Shown here in pieces: positions 9,606 through 17,632 of a DNA stretch of 64,000 bases. Source of the stretch: Skermanella sp. TT6 (lineage in GTDB: Bacteria > Pseudomonadota > Alphaproteobacteria > Azospirillales > Azospirillaceae). The translations under genes and the position numbers were made by a program. The stretch is from the NCBI RefSeq assembly GCF_016653635.2, contig NZ_CP067420.1, positions 763,501-827,500 on the forward strand, read 5' to 3'. Positions within the stretch are counted from its first letter, which is position 1; the number at the start of each line of letters is the position of its first letter. The notes under the pieces are model-generated. The model searched no databases and was not told where the DNA came from. It saw only the letters and a list, made by a program, of their open reading frames with translations.

Positions 9606-10307
9606 TCAGGACAGCAGCGGCATCATCGCGGCCACCAGCGGGTGGCGGACGATGTCCTGGGTGGTCAGGCGGACGATGGCGACGTCGTCCAGCGGGTCGA
9701 GCCGGCGCACGGCCTCCTCCAGGCCGGACATGCCGGGCAGCAGGTCGGTCTGGTCGGGATCGCCGGTGATCACCATCGTGGAGTGCCAGCCCAGCCGGGT
9801 CAGCAGCATCTTGATCTGCTGGAACGTCATGTTCTGCGCCTCGTCCACGATGACGAAGCTGCGCGAGATCGTCCGTCCGCGCATGTACGCCAGGGGCGCT
9901 ATCTCGACCGTGCCGTCCTTGGTCATCTGGCGCACCTGTCGGGCGCCCAGCCGGTCGGACAGCGCGTCGTAGATCGGGCGCATCCACGGGTCCATCTTCT
10001 CGTTGATGTCGCCGGGCAGGAAGCCCAGGCTCTCGCCCGCCTCGACGACCGGCCGGGTGATCACGATGCGCGTCACCCTGCCGGCGCTCATCGCCTCGAC
10101 CGCCTTGGTGACGGCCAGATAGGTCTTGCCGGTCCCCGCGGGCCCGACCGCCAGCGTCAGCGCATGGGTGTCGATCGCCGCCATCAGCGCTTCCTGGTTG
10201 GACGTGCGGGGCTTCACCGTCTTCAGGTAGCTCTGTTCGCGGAAGCCGTCCTCGTCGGCTTCGGTGAGAGCCACGACCCGGGCCGAGGATGCGGTGCGTT
10301 TCGCCAT
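9606..10307 (-). CDS. phoH: PhoH family ATPase
   Basis: 233 residues from the ATG at 10307, preceded by AAGGA at 9 bases. PhoH proteins are cytosolic ATP-binding proteins related to superfamily-1 helicases; some have RNA-unwinding or endonuclease links. Walker A is GPAGTGKTY (55-63); Walker B is SFVIVDEAQN, followed by the PhoH signature MLLTRLGWHSTMVITGDPDQTD. A second in-frame start at 10385 adds 26 residues and has a far stronger Shine-Dalgarno (10387-10397), so the protein may be 259 residues or made in two forms. No ybeY or corC neighbour is present, so this is the stand-alone type. Confidence 0.9.
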   Translation of the reverse strand: MAKRTASSARVVALTEADEDGFREQSYLKTVKPRTSNQEALMAAIDTHALTLAVGPAGTGKTYLAVTKAVEAMSAGRVTRIVITRPVVEAGESLGFLPGDINEKMDPWMRPIYDALSDRLGARQVRQMTKDGTVEIAPLAYMRGRTISRSFVIVDEAQNMTFQQIKMLLTRLGWHSTMVITGDPDQTDLLPGMSGLEEAVRRLDPLDDVAIVRLTTQDIVRHPLVAAMMPLLS

Positions 10308-10386
10308 GGTGCGTCGTCCTTTCCCTTCGCTGGCATCCTGGTTGAGGGGATCCCAGGCGCTGCATGTGTCAAACGGGGCTCTCATC

Positions 10387-10397
10387 GATCACCTCCT
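10387..10397 (-). promoter_or_regulatory. perfect 11-nt Shine-Dalgarno in front of the upstream phoH start
   Basis: AGGAGGTGATC on the minus strand is fully complementary to the 3' end of 16S rRNA, with a 6-base spacer to the ATG at 10385. It overlaps the last codons and stop (TGA) of the 10-codon leader ORF. This supports translation from 10385 as well as, or instead of, the ATG at 10307. Confidence 0.7.
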
Positions 10398-10421
10398 GCT
10401 GCCGAAGCGGCGTTGGGCCAT
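10389..10421 (-). CDS. 10-residue leader ORF upstream of phoH
   Basis: The ORF MAQRRFGSRR has its own ribosome site (AGGAGAACGAC before the ATG at 10421). Its stop overlaps the strong Shine-Dalgarno of the next start, with only 3 bases between TGA and ATG. The geometry suggests translational coupling, with four Arg codons that could pause ribosomes. This is inference; no homologue is known to me and the ORF could be fortuitous. Confidence 0.4.
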   Translation of the reverse strand: MAQRRFGSRR

Positions 10422-10472
10422 GTCGTTCTCCTGGACCGTTGAAACCGGCTTTGGGGACTTGAAGGCGGGCAC

Positions 10473-10497
10473 AAAAAAACCTCCCGGACGGGAGGTT
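10473..10497 (-). terminator. intrinsic terminator ahead of the phoH leader ORF
   Basis: On the minus strand an 8-bp stem (10490-10497 with 10478-10485, 4-base loop) is followed by seven Ts (10479-10473). It faces phoH but no annotated minus gene lies upstream. It therefore ends either a short non-coding transcript starting near 10650-10700 or an attenuated phoH leader. Confidence 0.75.
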
Positions 10498-10823
10498 CGA
10501 TCGTGCACTCGGCTGACGCGTCGCGGCGGATGGCTGTCCGGCGGCGGCGAAGGGCTGGCGCCCCGCATGTTGGATCCGCGATGCTTCTCGACGGGTCGGA
10601 CAAGGGAAGAGGCTCCTGTCGTCTGTGTCAGCCTTGGTGTCACCGAGGATAACCGTCAAATTCGTGCTTTGTCGCCGTTATTTCGTGGGGCCAATAAAAA
10701 ATTCATCTACATGTTGCGGGTTACCCACCCCTTGCCCGCCCTGGCGACACCGGCATGGCGTCCGCGCGCCGATTTGCCTATGCTGGCGCCACGAACTCGC
10801 ACTCGGAGGTGACGGGGGTAGGC

Positions 10824-11093
10824 ATGGCGAGCAGGTTCACGTCGATCTGGAACGAGAAGAAGCCGGTGGCCGGGACGGCACGGTCCGCCGCCCGTCCCGT
10901 CCGCGGCCGTGCCGGTGTGGCGAGCGGCGCCGCGGACAGCGAAAGCGGCGACGAGGGCGACGACTCGGCGGCGCGGTCCCTTCGGGCTCTCAAGGTGATG
11001 TTCGACCGCGGGTTGATGTCCGAGGCGGAATATGAACGACGCAGGGCGTCCCTGGCGGGGGGAGCCTCGGAACGGCCTTCCGACGGCGAATGA
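10824..11093 (+). CDS. small SHOCT-domain protein
   Basis: 89 residues from ATG 10824; a longer in-frame start at 10755 is possible. The C-terminal helix-turn segment LRALKVMFDRGLMSEAEYE is a SHOCT (short C-terminal) domain, found at the ends of many bacterial proteins and thought to mediate oligomerisation. The N-terminal 50 residues are basic and Ala/Gly/Ser-rich with no recognisable fold and no membrane segment. It stands alone, divergent from the phoH leader region. Function unknown. Confidence 0.7.
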   Translation: MASRFTSIWNEKKPVAGTARSAARPVRGRAGVASGAADSESGDEGDDSAARSLRALKVMFDRGLMSEAEYERRRASLAGGASERPSDGE

Positions 11094-11408
11094 TGGCCTG
11101 TCCGGACCATGTCGGAGATTCGCCGAAAAGTGAAGATATCGGCACCATAACTTGTAGTTTTTGAGGCACAGACCCCAAGAATTGGGCTATGGTCCGCAGT
11201 CGAGCCCGGCCGCGGGGCTGGTCGCGGAAATATCCGCGGGTTATGGTTAACTAGACGCTTGCACTTCGGGGCCATGGCTCGCTAGAAGGAGTAGCCATTT
11301 TCTCGATTTTCGTAGGGGCGGCCGATTTCATCCCGCGGGGCCAGGGCAGGGGACGGCGGTGCCGGACGCCTGCCGGGCGGCGGTCATCATGATAAGTGGT
11401 AGGGGTTT
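11094..11408. other. intergenic region before minCDE
   Basis: 315 bases without a credible gene. It holds an AT-richer stretch (11120-11170) and should carry the minCDE promoter, but I could not fix -35/-10 elements with confidence. A Shine-Dalgarno-like AGGGG lies just before the GTG of minC. Confidence 0.5.
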
Positions 11409-12188
11409 GTGAGAAGCACCAGTCAGATTTCGGAACGTGACGCGCCGTTCCAACTCAGGGGCAACAGCTTCACCGTCATGGTGCTGAAGCTGGTGGCCCC
11501 CGATGACCCGTCGTTTTTCCCCCAGCTGCTGAGCAAGATCCGCCAGGCGCCGAATTTTTTCCGGAACGCCCCGGTGGTGCTCGACCTCGAAGACCTGGAG
11601 GAAGGCGCCGGCCCCGCCGACTTCATCGATTTCGTCGTCACCCTGCGCCAGAACAGCCTGATCCCGGTCGGCATCCAGGGCGGCACGCCGGCCCAGCAGG
11701 CCGCCGCGTTCGAGGCCGGGCTGACGGTCATGCCGACCGGCCGCCCGAGCCGCGAGCCGGAGCGCGACTTCCAGCGGCCGGCACCCGGGCGGGCGCCGAC
11801 CGACCCGCTTCCGCCGCGCACCCCCGCGCCGATGGCCGAGGCGGCGCCGGAGTTCCAGAAGACCACCCTGATCATCACCGAGCCGGTGCGCTCGGGCCGG
11901 CAGATCTACGCCGCGCGCGGCGACCTGATCGTGCTGGGACCGGTCAGCGCCGGGGCCGAGCTGCTGGCCGACGGCAACATCCATGTCTACAGCTCGCTGC
12001 GCGGACGCGCGCTGGCGGGCATCTCCGGCGATACCGCCGCCCGCATCTTCTGCCACAGCCTGGAGGCGGAACTGGTATCGATCGCCGGGCTCTATCGGGT
12101 CAGCGAGGATCTGGACGCCTCGGTGTTCAAGAAGCAGGTTCACATATATCTGGACGACGGATATCTGCGCATGGATCCGTTGTCATGA
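11409..12188 (+). CDS. minC: septum site-determining protein MinC
   Basis: 259 residues starting at GTG 11409. MinC inhibits FtsZ polymerisation away from midcell. The N-terminal domain (about 1-105) begins with the typical FQLRGNSFTVMVLKL strand. A Pro/Arg-rich linker (about 112-145) separates it from the C-terminal beta-helix domain, recognised by RSGRQIYAARGDLIVLGPVS and the GxxVYxxLRGRALAGI-type segment that binds MinD. The linker is longer than in E. coli. It is the first gene of minCDE. Confidence 0.95.
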   Translation: MRSTSQISERDAPFQLRGNSFTVMVLKLVAPDDPSFFPQLLSKIRQAPNFFRNAPVVLDLEDLEEGAGPADFIDFVVTLRQNSLIPVGIQGGTPAQQAAAFEAGLTVMPTGRPSREPERDFQRPAPGRAPTDPLPPRTPAPMAEAAPEFQKTTLIITEPVRSGRQIYAARGDLIVLGPVSAGAELLADGNIHVYSSLRGRALAGISGDTAARIFCHSLEAELVSIAGLYRVSEDLDASVFKKQVHIYLDDGYLRMDPLS

Positions 12189-12241
12189 GCCGCGGCAAAG
12201 AAACAAGTTCGCAATCAACATCGAAGAGTGGAGAGGCTTCC

Positions 12242-13057
12242 TTGGCCAAGGTAATCGTTATGACATCGGGCAAGGGCGGCGTGGGCAAGACCACGTCGAG
12301 CGCTGCCTTCGCCACTGGACTGGCCCTGCGCGGGTTCAAGACCGTTGTCATCGACTTCGACGTCGGTCTGCGGAACCTGGACCTGATCATGGGCTGCGAG
12401 CGCCGGGTGGTGTTCGATTTCGTCAACGTCATCAACGGCGAGGCCAAGCTCAACCAGGCCCTGATCAAGGACAAGCGGGTCGAGAACCTGTTCATCCTGC
12501 CGACCAGCCAGACCCGCGACAAGGACGCGCTGACCAAGGAAGGCGTGGAGAAGATCCTCGACGAGCTGAAGAAGGACTTCGACTACATCCTGTGCGACAG
12601 CCCGGCCGGCATCGAGAAGGGCGCCCTGATGGCGCTGTACTTCGCCGACCACGCGATCATCGTGACCAACCCGGAAGTCTCGTCGGTGCGCGACAGCGAC
12701 CGCATCCTGGGCGTGCTGGCCTCGAAGTCCCGCCGGGCGGAACTGAACCTGGAGCCGGTGCAGGAGCACCTGCTGCTGACCCGCTACGATCCGGAGCGCG
12801 TCGAGCGCGGCGACATGCTGAAGGTCGACGACGTGCTGGAGATCCTGGCGATCCCGCTGCTGGGCGTCGTGCCGGAGAGCCCGGCCGTGCTGCGCGCCTC
12901 CAACATCGGCATGCCGGTGACGCTGGACGAGAAGAGCAACGCCAACCACGCCTACACCGACGCGGTCGCCCGCTTCCTGGGCGAGACGGTCGAGCACCGC
13001 TTCATGAAGCCGGAGAAGAAGGGCTTCCTGGATCGCCTCCTTCGGAGGACCGCATGA
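12242..13057 (+). CDS. minD: septum site-determining ATPase MinD
   Basis: 271 residues if translation starts at TTG 12242, which gives the family N-terminus (M)AKVIVMTSGKGGVGKTT and has GGAGAGG upstream. An in-frame ATG at 12185, overlapping the minC stop as ATGA, would add 19 hydrophilic residues not normal for MinD. MinD is a membrane-associated ParA-family ATPase that recruits MinC and is displaced by MinE. The deviant Walker A lies at about 10-18. The C-terminal amphipathic membrane helix is visible in KKGFLDRLLRR. Confidence 0.96.
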   Translation: MAKVIVMTSGKGGVGKTTSSAAFATGLALRGFKTVVIDFDVGLRNLDLIMGCERRVVFDFVNVINGEAKLNQALIKDKRVENLFILPTSQTRDKDALTKEGVEKILDELKKDFDYILCDSPAGIEKGALMALYFADHAIIVTNPEVSSVRDSDRILGVLASKSRRAELNLEPVQEHLLLTRYDPERVERGDMLKVDDVLEILAIPLLGVVPESPAVLRASNIGMPVTLDEKSNANHAYTDAVARFLGETVEHRFMKPEKKGFLDRLLRRTA

Positions 13058-13365
13058 GCATCTTCAACTTCTTCCGGCAACCTCCGCGCAAGTCGGTCGC
13101 CGACGAGGCCAAGGAACGCCTCCAGATCGTCCTCGCGCACGAGCGCGCCGCCGGGTCCAGCCCGGACTATCTGCCGATCCTCCAGCGGGAGCTGCTGGCG
13201 GTGATCGCCAAGTACGTGCAGATCGACGAGAAGAAGGTCGAGGTCAGCTTCGAGCGTGGAGGCGATTACTCCACGCTCGAGGTCAATATCGAGCTGCCGC
13301 CGCCGACGGGGGACAAGGCCCGGGCGCGCGGCGGTGCCGCCGCGGCGGCTGCGAAGCAGGCCTGA
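13054..13365 (+). CDS. minE: cell division topological specificity factor MinE
   Basis: 103 residues. The ATG overlaps the minD stop (ATGA) with GGAGGA upstream, so translation is coupled. MinE stimulates MinD ATPase and restricts MinCD to the poles. The N-terminal membrane-binding helix MSIFNFFRQ is followed by the MinD-interaction segment AKERLQIVLAHER (about 19-31) and the topological-specificity domain. The Ala/Gly-rich C-terminal tail (GGAAAAAAKQA) is an extension beyond the E. coli protein. Confidence 0.96.
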   Translation: MSIFNFFRQPPRKSVADEAKERLQIVLAHERAAGSSPDYLPILQRELLAVIAKYVQIDEKKVEVSFERGGDYSTLEVNIELPPPTGDKARARGGAAAAAAKQA

Positions 13366-13462
13366 AGCCATGCTGGCCGGGTAATGCCGGCCGGCTGTGG
13401 TCAGGATGCCGCCAGCCTGCCGAACGGCTCGATCCCGTCGAGCGGCGGGCCGCCCCGGACGG

Positions 13463-14317
13463 TCATACCGGGATGTTGTCGATCAGCCGAGTGCGTCCGA
13501 TGAAGGCGGCGGCAAGGATCCTCGCCGGCCGGTCGGCCACCTCCAGCGGCTCCAGGGACGCGGCGTCGCAAACGGCCAGGTAGTCGATCCGATCGAACCC
13601 GGCCTCCCTCAGCCGTTCCAATCCCCATTCCATTTCGCTCCGGCACCGTGCCGGATCGGCCGCGATGCGTTCCGCCATGGCGAACAGCACGCCGTTGAGC
13701 TGGCGCGCGATGGCGAGCTGGTCGGCGGACAGGTAGGCGTTGCGCGACGACAGCGCCAGGCCGCTCTCGTCCCGGACGGTGGCCGCCCCCTCGATCAGGA
13801 CGGGGACGTCGAGGTCGCGCACCATGCGGCGGATCACCTGCAGCTGCTGGTAGTCCTTCTCGCCGAACACGGCGATGTCGGGCAGGCATTGCAGCAGAAG
13901 CTTGGACACCACGGTCGCCACCCCGTCGAAATGGCCGGGACGCAAGGGGCCGCACAGCCCGTCGGTCAGCCCTGCGACATGGACCGTGGTGGCGAAGCCG
14001 TCGGGGTACATCTCGCCCACGTCGGGCGCGTAGAGCAGGTCGGCACCGACGGTCTCCAGCTTGGCGGCGTCGGAGTCCTCCTGCCGCGGGTACTTCGAGA
14101 AATCCTCGTTGGGCCCGAACTGGGTCGGGTTGACGAAGACGCTGACCACCACATGGTCCGCTCCCCTGCGGCGGGCGGCCTGGACAAGGCTGAGATGCCC
14201 CTCGTGCAGGGCGCCCATGGTCGGGACGAGGCCGACCTTCTCCCCGGCGGCGCGCCACCGCGCGACCTGGGCGCGCAGGCCGGCCACGGTCCGGACGGTG
14301 GTCAGTTTCTCAGGCAT
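13463..14317 (-). CDS. panC: pantothenate synthetase
   Basis: 284 residues from ATG 14317. It joins pantoate and beta-alanine with ATP to form pantothenate, the coenzyme A precursor. The nucleotidyltransferase HxGH-type motif is [14 protein letters not shown] (32-45), and the KMSKS-equivalent lies in [24 protein letters not shown] binds pantoate. The start overlaps the end of panB by 8 bases, making an obligate panBC pair. Confidence 0.96.
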   Translation of the reverse strand: MPEKLTTVRTVAGLRAQVARWRAAGEKVGLVPTMGALHEGHLSLVQAARRRGADHVVVSVFVNPTQFGPNEDFSKYPRQEDSDAAKLETVGADLLYAPDVGEMYPDGFATTVHVAGLTDGLCGPLRPGHFDGVATVVSKLLLQCLPDIAVFGEKDYQQLQVIRRMVRDLDVPVLIEGAATVRDESGLALSSRNAYLSADQLAIARQLNGVLFAMAERIAADPARCRSEMEWGLERLREAGFDRIDYLAVCDAASLEPLEVADRPARILAAAFIGRTRLIDNIPV

Positions 14318-15152
14318 CGGGCGTGCTCCCGCTGGGTTTTGGGGCGAAGACGTGTTCGGGACCGGGGAACCGGCGGGCGCGCACATCGTCGGCGTAGGCC
14401 TGGGCGGCGGCCGAGACCTGGGGGCCCAGCTCGGCATAGCGCCTGACGAATTTCGGGGTGAAGTCGCTGAACAGGCCGACCAGATCCTCGGTCACCAGGA
14501 TCTGCCCGTCGCAGGCCGGCGAGGCGCCGATCCCGATGGTCGGGACGGGAAGGTCGGCGGTCAGCTGGCGGGCCAGGGTCTCGACCGTCCCCTCGATCAC
14601 CAGGGCGAAGGCGCCGGCCTCGGCGATGGCGAAGGCGTCCGCCGCGATCGCGTTGCCCTCCTGCCCGGTGCGGCCCCGCGCCCGGTAGCCGCCCAGCACG
14701 TTGACCGACTGGGGCGTCAGGCCGACATGGCCCAGCACCGGGATGCCGCGCTTCGTCAGGAACTCGACCGTGGGCGCCATCTCGACGCCGCCCTCCAGCT
14801 TGACCGCGGCGCAGCCGGTCTCCGCCATGACGCGCGCGGCGGCTCGGAAGGCGGCTTCGGGAGATTCCTGGTAAGAGCCGAACGGCAGGTCCACGACGAC
14901 GCAGGACAGGGCCGAGCCGCGCATCACGGCGGCGCCGTGGGCGATCATCATGTCGAGCGTCACCGGCAAGGTGCTGTCCATCCCGTAGAGGACCATGCCC
15001 AGGCTGTCGCCGACCAGCAGCATGTCCACGTGGGCGTCGAGCTGCCGGGCCATGGGAGTGGTGTAGGCCGTCAGCGACACGATGGGCGTGCCGCCCTTCC
15101 GGGCGGACAGTTCGGGCACGCTGATGCGCCGGCGGCGGTCGGGGACACTCAT
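14310..15152 (-). CDS. panB: 3-methyl-2-oxobutanoate hydroxymethyltransferase
   Basis: 280 residues from ATG 15152, with AGAGGGGAAG upstream; the earlier in-frame residues are not conserved. PanB transfers a hydroxymethyl group from methylene-tetrahydrofolate to ketoisovalerate, the first committed step to pantothenate. Key motifs: [11 protein letters not shown] with the magnesium-binding Asp, VKLEGG, and [21 protein letters not shown]. It is the first gene of panBC, transcribed away from the hicAB insertion. Confidence 0.96.
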   Translation of the reverse strand: MSVPDRRRRISVPELSARKGGTPIVSLTAYTTPMARQLDAHVDMLLVGDSLGMVLYGMDSTLPVTLDMMIAHGAAVMRGSALSCVVVDLPFGSYQESPEAAFRAAARVMAETGCAAVKLEGGVEMAPTVEFLTKRGIPVLGHVGLTPQSVNVLGGYRARGRTGQEGNAIAADAFAIAEAGAFALVIEGTVETLARQLTADLPVPTIGIGASPACDGQILVTEDLVGLFSDFTPKFVRRYAELGPQVSAAAQAYADDVRARRFPGPEHVFAPKPSGSTPDA

Positions 15153-15310
15153 GGCGGGCTTCCCCTCTGTCGGGTTCGGGTTCCAGGGTCCTGCTGATGC
15201 GCCTAGATATAATGCCGCGACCGTGGCGTCACGATGATTGGATAGGGGACGGCTGGAATCGGCGGCGAATTCCCGCCCTGCGGAAGGAGGAGGGAGGTAG
15301 GAACGTACCT

Positions 15311-15367
15311 GGATACGCACCGCGTGCCGTCCGCGCCGGATTGTGTCAGCATGGGGGCAAGCAACGG
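15311..15367. repeat. 57-bp direct repeat, copy 1 (flanks hicAB)
   Basis: Identical over 57 bases to 16102-16158, 791 bases apart. Similarity fades on both sides; the whole similar block is about 15306-15385. This copy lies between panB and hicB. In copy 2 the same block directly precedes the start of the FG-GAP gene; here the corresponding ATG has become ATT. Confidence 0.95.
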
Positions 15368-15430
15368 CATCGGGGAGGGGACGATTCTACCCGACTGGAC
15401 GGCAACTTCGAACCATTTCCGACACCGCAG

Positions 15431-15751
15431 TCATGCAGCCTTGATTGTATCAGCGACCCAGGCGCTGAGGCTCTTACCTTCGGCCTGTGCCCGCATGGCC
15501 GCTTTACGATGTATTTCCGGGGTCGCTCTGATCAGCATCTTACCGCTGAACGGCTTGTCCGGAGTTTTGCCAACTTCTTCGCAATAGGCGAGATAGTCAT
15601 CGATGCTTCCGCGGAAGCTCTGAACCAGTTCCTCCGAATTGCTTCCCTCGAAATGTATCACATCGGCCAAGCCTGCGACGGTGCCGGAAAACGTGCCGTC
15701 TTCCGGGTCGAAGTCGATGGGACCCGATACATACCCCTTGTACTCCATCAT
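15431..15751 (-). CDS. hicB: HicB family antitoxin
   Basis: 106 residues. HicB binds and neutralises HicA and represses the operon. The N-terminal half is the partial RNase-H-like HicB domain (DGTFSGTVAGLADVIHFEGS, then SIDDYLAYCEEVGKTPDKPF). The C-terminal half (SGKMLIRATPEIHRKAAMRA through SLSAWVADTIKAA) is a ribbon-helix-helix DNA-binding segment. Its ATG overlaps the hicA stop (ATGA); an adjacent second ATG is equally possible. The module lies between 57-bp direct repeats. Confidence 0.93.
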   Translation of the reverse strand: MMEYKGYVSGPIDFDPEDGTFSGTVAGLADVIHFEGSNSEELVQSFRGSIDDYLAYCEEVGKTPDKPFSGKMLIRATPEIHRKAAMRAQAEGKSLSAWVADTIKAA

Positions 15752-16002
15752 GGCTCCACTCCAGCGTTGCTCAAGAACTGCCTGACCGCATCCACCGCAC
15801 CCTTCTTCGTGGTAGGTTGCGGGTGCGGTCGATGAAAGATCGCGGTTATGCCGCTCACTTCGAACAACACCCGGCTGCCAGCCCGCTCAACCACTTTGCC
15901 GCCCAGAGCCAGTACAGGCGCCTCAATGGCCGTCCAGCGGATATCCGCTCTGGTCGGTCGGTCAAAGATGCTGGCCAGTGTTTTGCGGTGCGCGTTGTTC
16001 AT
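15748..16002 (-). CDS. hicA: HicA family mRNA interferase toxin
   Basis: 84 residues from ATG 16002; a longer frame to 16038 starts in poor context. HicA toxins are small double-stranded-RNA-binding-fold ribonucleases that cut mRNA. The fold is indicated by ALGGKVVERAGSRVLFEVSG and the His-containing strand IFHRPHPQPTTKKGAVD. The N-terminal MNNAHRKTLASIFDRPTRADIRW matches HicA proteins paired with RHH-type HicB. Toxin precedes antitoxin, the usual order. It looks intact. Confidence 0.92.
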   Translation of the reverse strand: MNNAHRKTLASIFDRPTRADIRWTAIEAPVLALGGKVVERAGSRVLFEVSGITAIFHRPHPQPTTKKGAVDAVRQFLSNAGVEP

Positions 16003-16101
16003 GCAGATTATGATAGCGGTAAGCGCTAGCATCATCAAGCTCCGCCCGCTTGAGCGATCTTCCCAAATTCTCCGCCGGGCAGGTGGGATCGGTGCCTATC
16101 C

Positions 16102-16158
16102 GGATACGCACCGCGTGCCGTCCGCGCCGGATTGTGTCAGCATGGGGGCAAGCAACGG
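16102..16158. repeat. 57-bp direct repeat, copy 2 (upstream of the FG-GAP gene)
   Basis: Exact copy of 15311-15367. It lies in the 5' region of the gene starting at 16175. The block after the repeat (16159-16176) supplies the ribosome site AGGGAG and the start codon, so this is probably the original copy and 15311-15367 the duplicate. Confidence 0.95.
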
Positions 16159-16174
16159 TACCAGGGAGTGGACG

Positions 16175-17542
16175 ATGTTTCTTGACGAGACGGAGTCGAT
16201 CGACCGGAACGAACCCAGGCTCGGCTACGGCGTGGCGGTGACCGACATCGACGGCGACGGCGCCTTCGAGTTCATCGTCGCCGGCCATGGCTGCGCGAAC
16301 CTGGTGCTGAAATGGGACGGGCGCCGGCTGGTCGATATCGCGGACCCCGTCCTGGCCGACGCGACCCGCAAGGCCATCGGCCTGTGCGCCGCCGATGCCG
16401 ACGGCGACGGGCGCGAGGAGCTGTACGTGCTGAACTCCGAGAGCTTCTCCGGCCCGAAGCAGTTCGGCGACAGGCTGTTCGCCTGCTTCGGCAAGCGCTG
16501 GCTGGATCTGTTCGGGCAGCCGGAGAATTTCGGCGCGATCAACCAGACGGCGGGACGGTCGGTCGCCTGCATCGACCGGTCGGGCACCGGCAGGTACGGC
16601 TTCGTCGTCGCCAGCCATGGCGGGCGGTTCAGGCTATACGAGCTGGACCGGCGCGGGCGCGCGTCCGACAGGGCGGAGGAGGCCGGCATCGACCTGGCGG
16701 CGGCGGGCCGGGGGCTGGTCAGCCTGCCGCTGGTTTCGGAGCACATGGACATCTTCGCCGCGAACGAGCACGGGCCGAACTTCCTGTTCCGCAACCTGGG
16801 CGACGGGACCTTCGAGGAGATCGCGGAGGATTGGGGAGTGGCCGATCCCACCGGCAACGGGCGCGGCGTCGCGGTGCTGGATGCCGACGGCGACGGGCTG
16901 TTCGACCTGGTCTGCGGCGATCGGGAAGGGCCGCACCGGCTGTTCCTCCAGCGGGGCGGCGGCGGCTTCGTCGAGTCGGCCCCCGCCGCCATGGCTGAGC
17001 CGTCGCGCGTCCGCACCGTGATCGCGGCCGATTTCGACAATGACGGGTTCGAGGAGATCCTGTTCAACAATTTCGGCGAGCCGAACCGTCTGTTCGCCTG
17101 GACCAACGAGCGCTGGACCGAAGCCGAGATCGGCGACGCGGAGGAGCCTTCGGGCTTCGGCACCGGCGCCGCGGTCGCGGACATCGACGGCGACGGAAGG
17201 CTGGAGCTCCTGGTCTCCCACGGCGAGTCGGCGCCGCAGCCGCTGACGTTCTACCGCCCCTATCCGACCGACAACGGCTGGCTCAGGGTCATGCCCCTGA
17301 CCGCCGCCGGCGCCCCGGCGCGCGGCGCCCTGGTGACCTGCACGGCGCGCGGCCGGACTCAGCGGCGGGCGATCTGCGCCGGCAGCGGCTATCTCTGCCA
17401 GATGGAGCCGGTCGCCCATTTCGGGCTCGGGGCCGTCCATTCCGTGGAGCGGGTGGAGATTCGCTGGCCCGACGGCGCGGTGCGGGTGATCGAGCATCCC
17501 CACGCCAACCGGATGGTCCGGGTGGAGCATCCCGGCCGGTGA
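16175..17542 (+). CDS. FG-GAP/VCBS repeat protein with C-terminal ASPIC/UnbV domain (CRTAC1-like)
   Basis: 455 residues from ATG 16175, with AGGGAG at 6 bases. At least five calcium-binding beta-propeller loops of DxDxDG type are present: DIDGDGAFEF, DADGDGREEL, DADGDGLFDL, DFDNDGFEEI and DIDGDGRLEL. The last about 90 residues form an ASPIC/UnbV domain (WLRVMPLTAAGAPARGALV, then HFGLGAVHSVERVEIRWPDG). Such proteins are usually extracytoplasmic, but no signal peptide is visible here, which is odd. Role unknown; the next genes on this strand are dgcN-dgcA, about 90 bases away with their own possible promoter. Confidence 0.88.
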   Translation: MFLDETESIDRNEPRLGYGVAVTDIDGDGAFEFIVAGHGCANLVLKWDGRRLVDIADPVLADATRKAIGLCAADADGDGREELYVLNSESFSGPKQFGDRLFACFGKRWLDLFGQPENFGAINQTAGRSVACIDRSGTGRYGFVVASHGGRFRLYELDRRGRASDRAEEAGIDLAAAGRGLVSLPLVSEHMDIFAANEHGPNFLFRNLGDGTFEEIAEDWGVADPTGNGRGVAVLDADGDGLFDLVCGDREGPHRLFLQRGGGGFVESAPAAMAEPSRVRTVIAADFDNDGFEEILFNNFGEPNRLFAWTNERWTEAEIGDAEEPSGFGTGAAVADIDGDGRLELLVSHGESAPQPLTFYRPYPTDNGWLRVMPLTAAGAPARGALVTCTARGRTQRRAICAGSGYLCQMEPVAHFGLGAVHSVERVEIRWPDGAVRVIEHPHANRMVRVEHPGR

Positions 17543-17563
17543 GAGGCGGGTTCATGGAACCGG

Positions 17564-17593
17564 TTGACGCTGGTCAGCACCGGAGAATGGAAT
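17564..17593 (+). promoter_or_regulatory. possible promoter of dgcN-dgcA-ade
   Basis: TTGACG (17564-17569) and TGGAAT (17588-17593) are separated by 18 bases, placing a transcription start near 17600, some 33 bases before the TTG start of dgcN. The -35 is good and the -10 is weak. Confidence 0.4.
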
Positions 17594-17632
17594 AGACTGT
17601 AACCGATCGCAGACGCGTAATGGAGAAGACCC

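Noticed and set aside
15311-16158. 57-bp direct repeats considered as an insertion-sequence target duplication
   Set aside because: Far longer than any known IS duplication, no terminal inverted repeats and no transposase between them.
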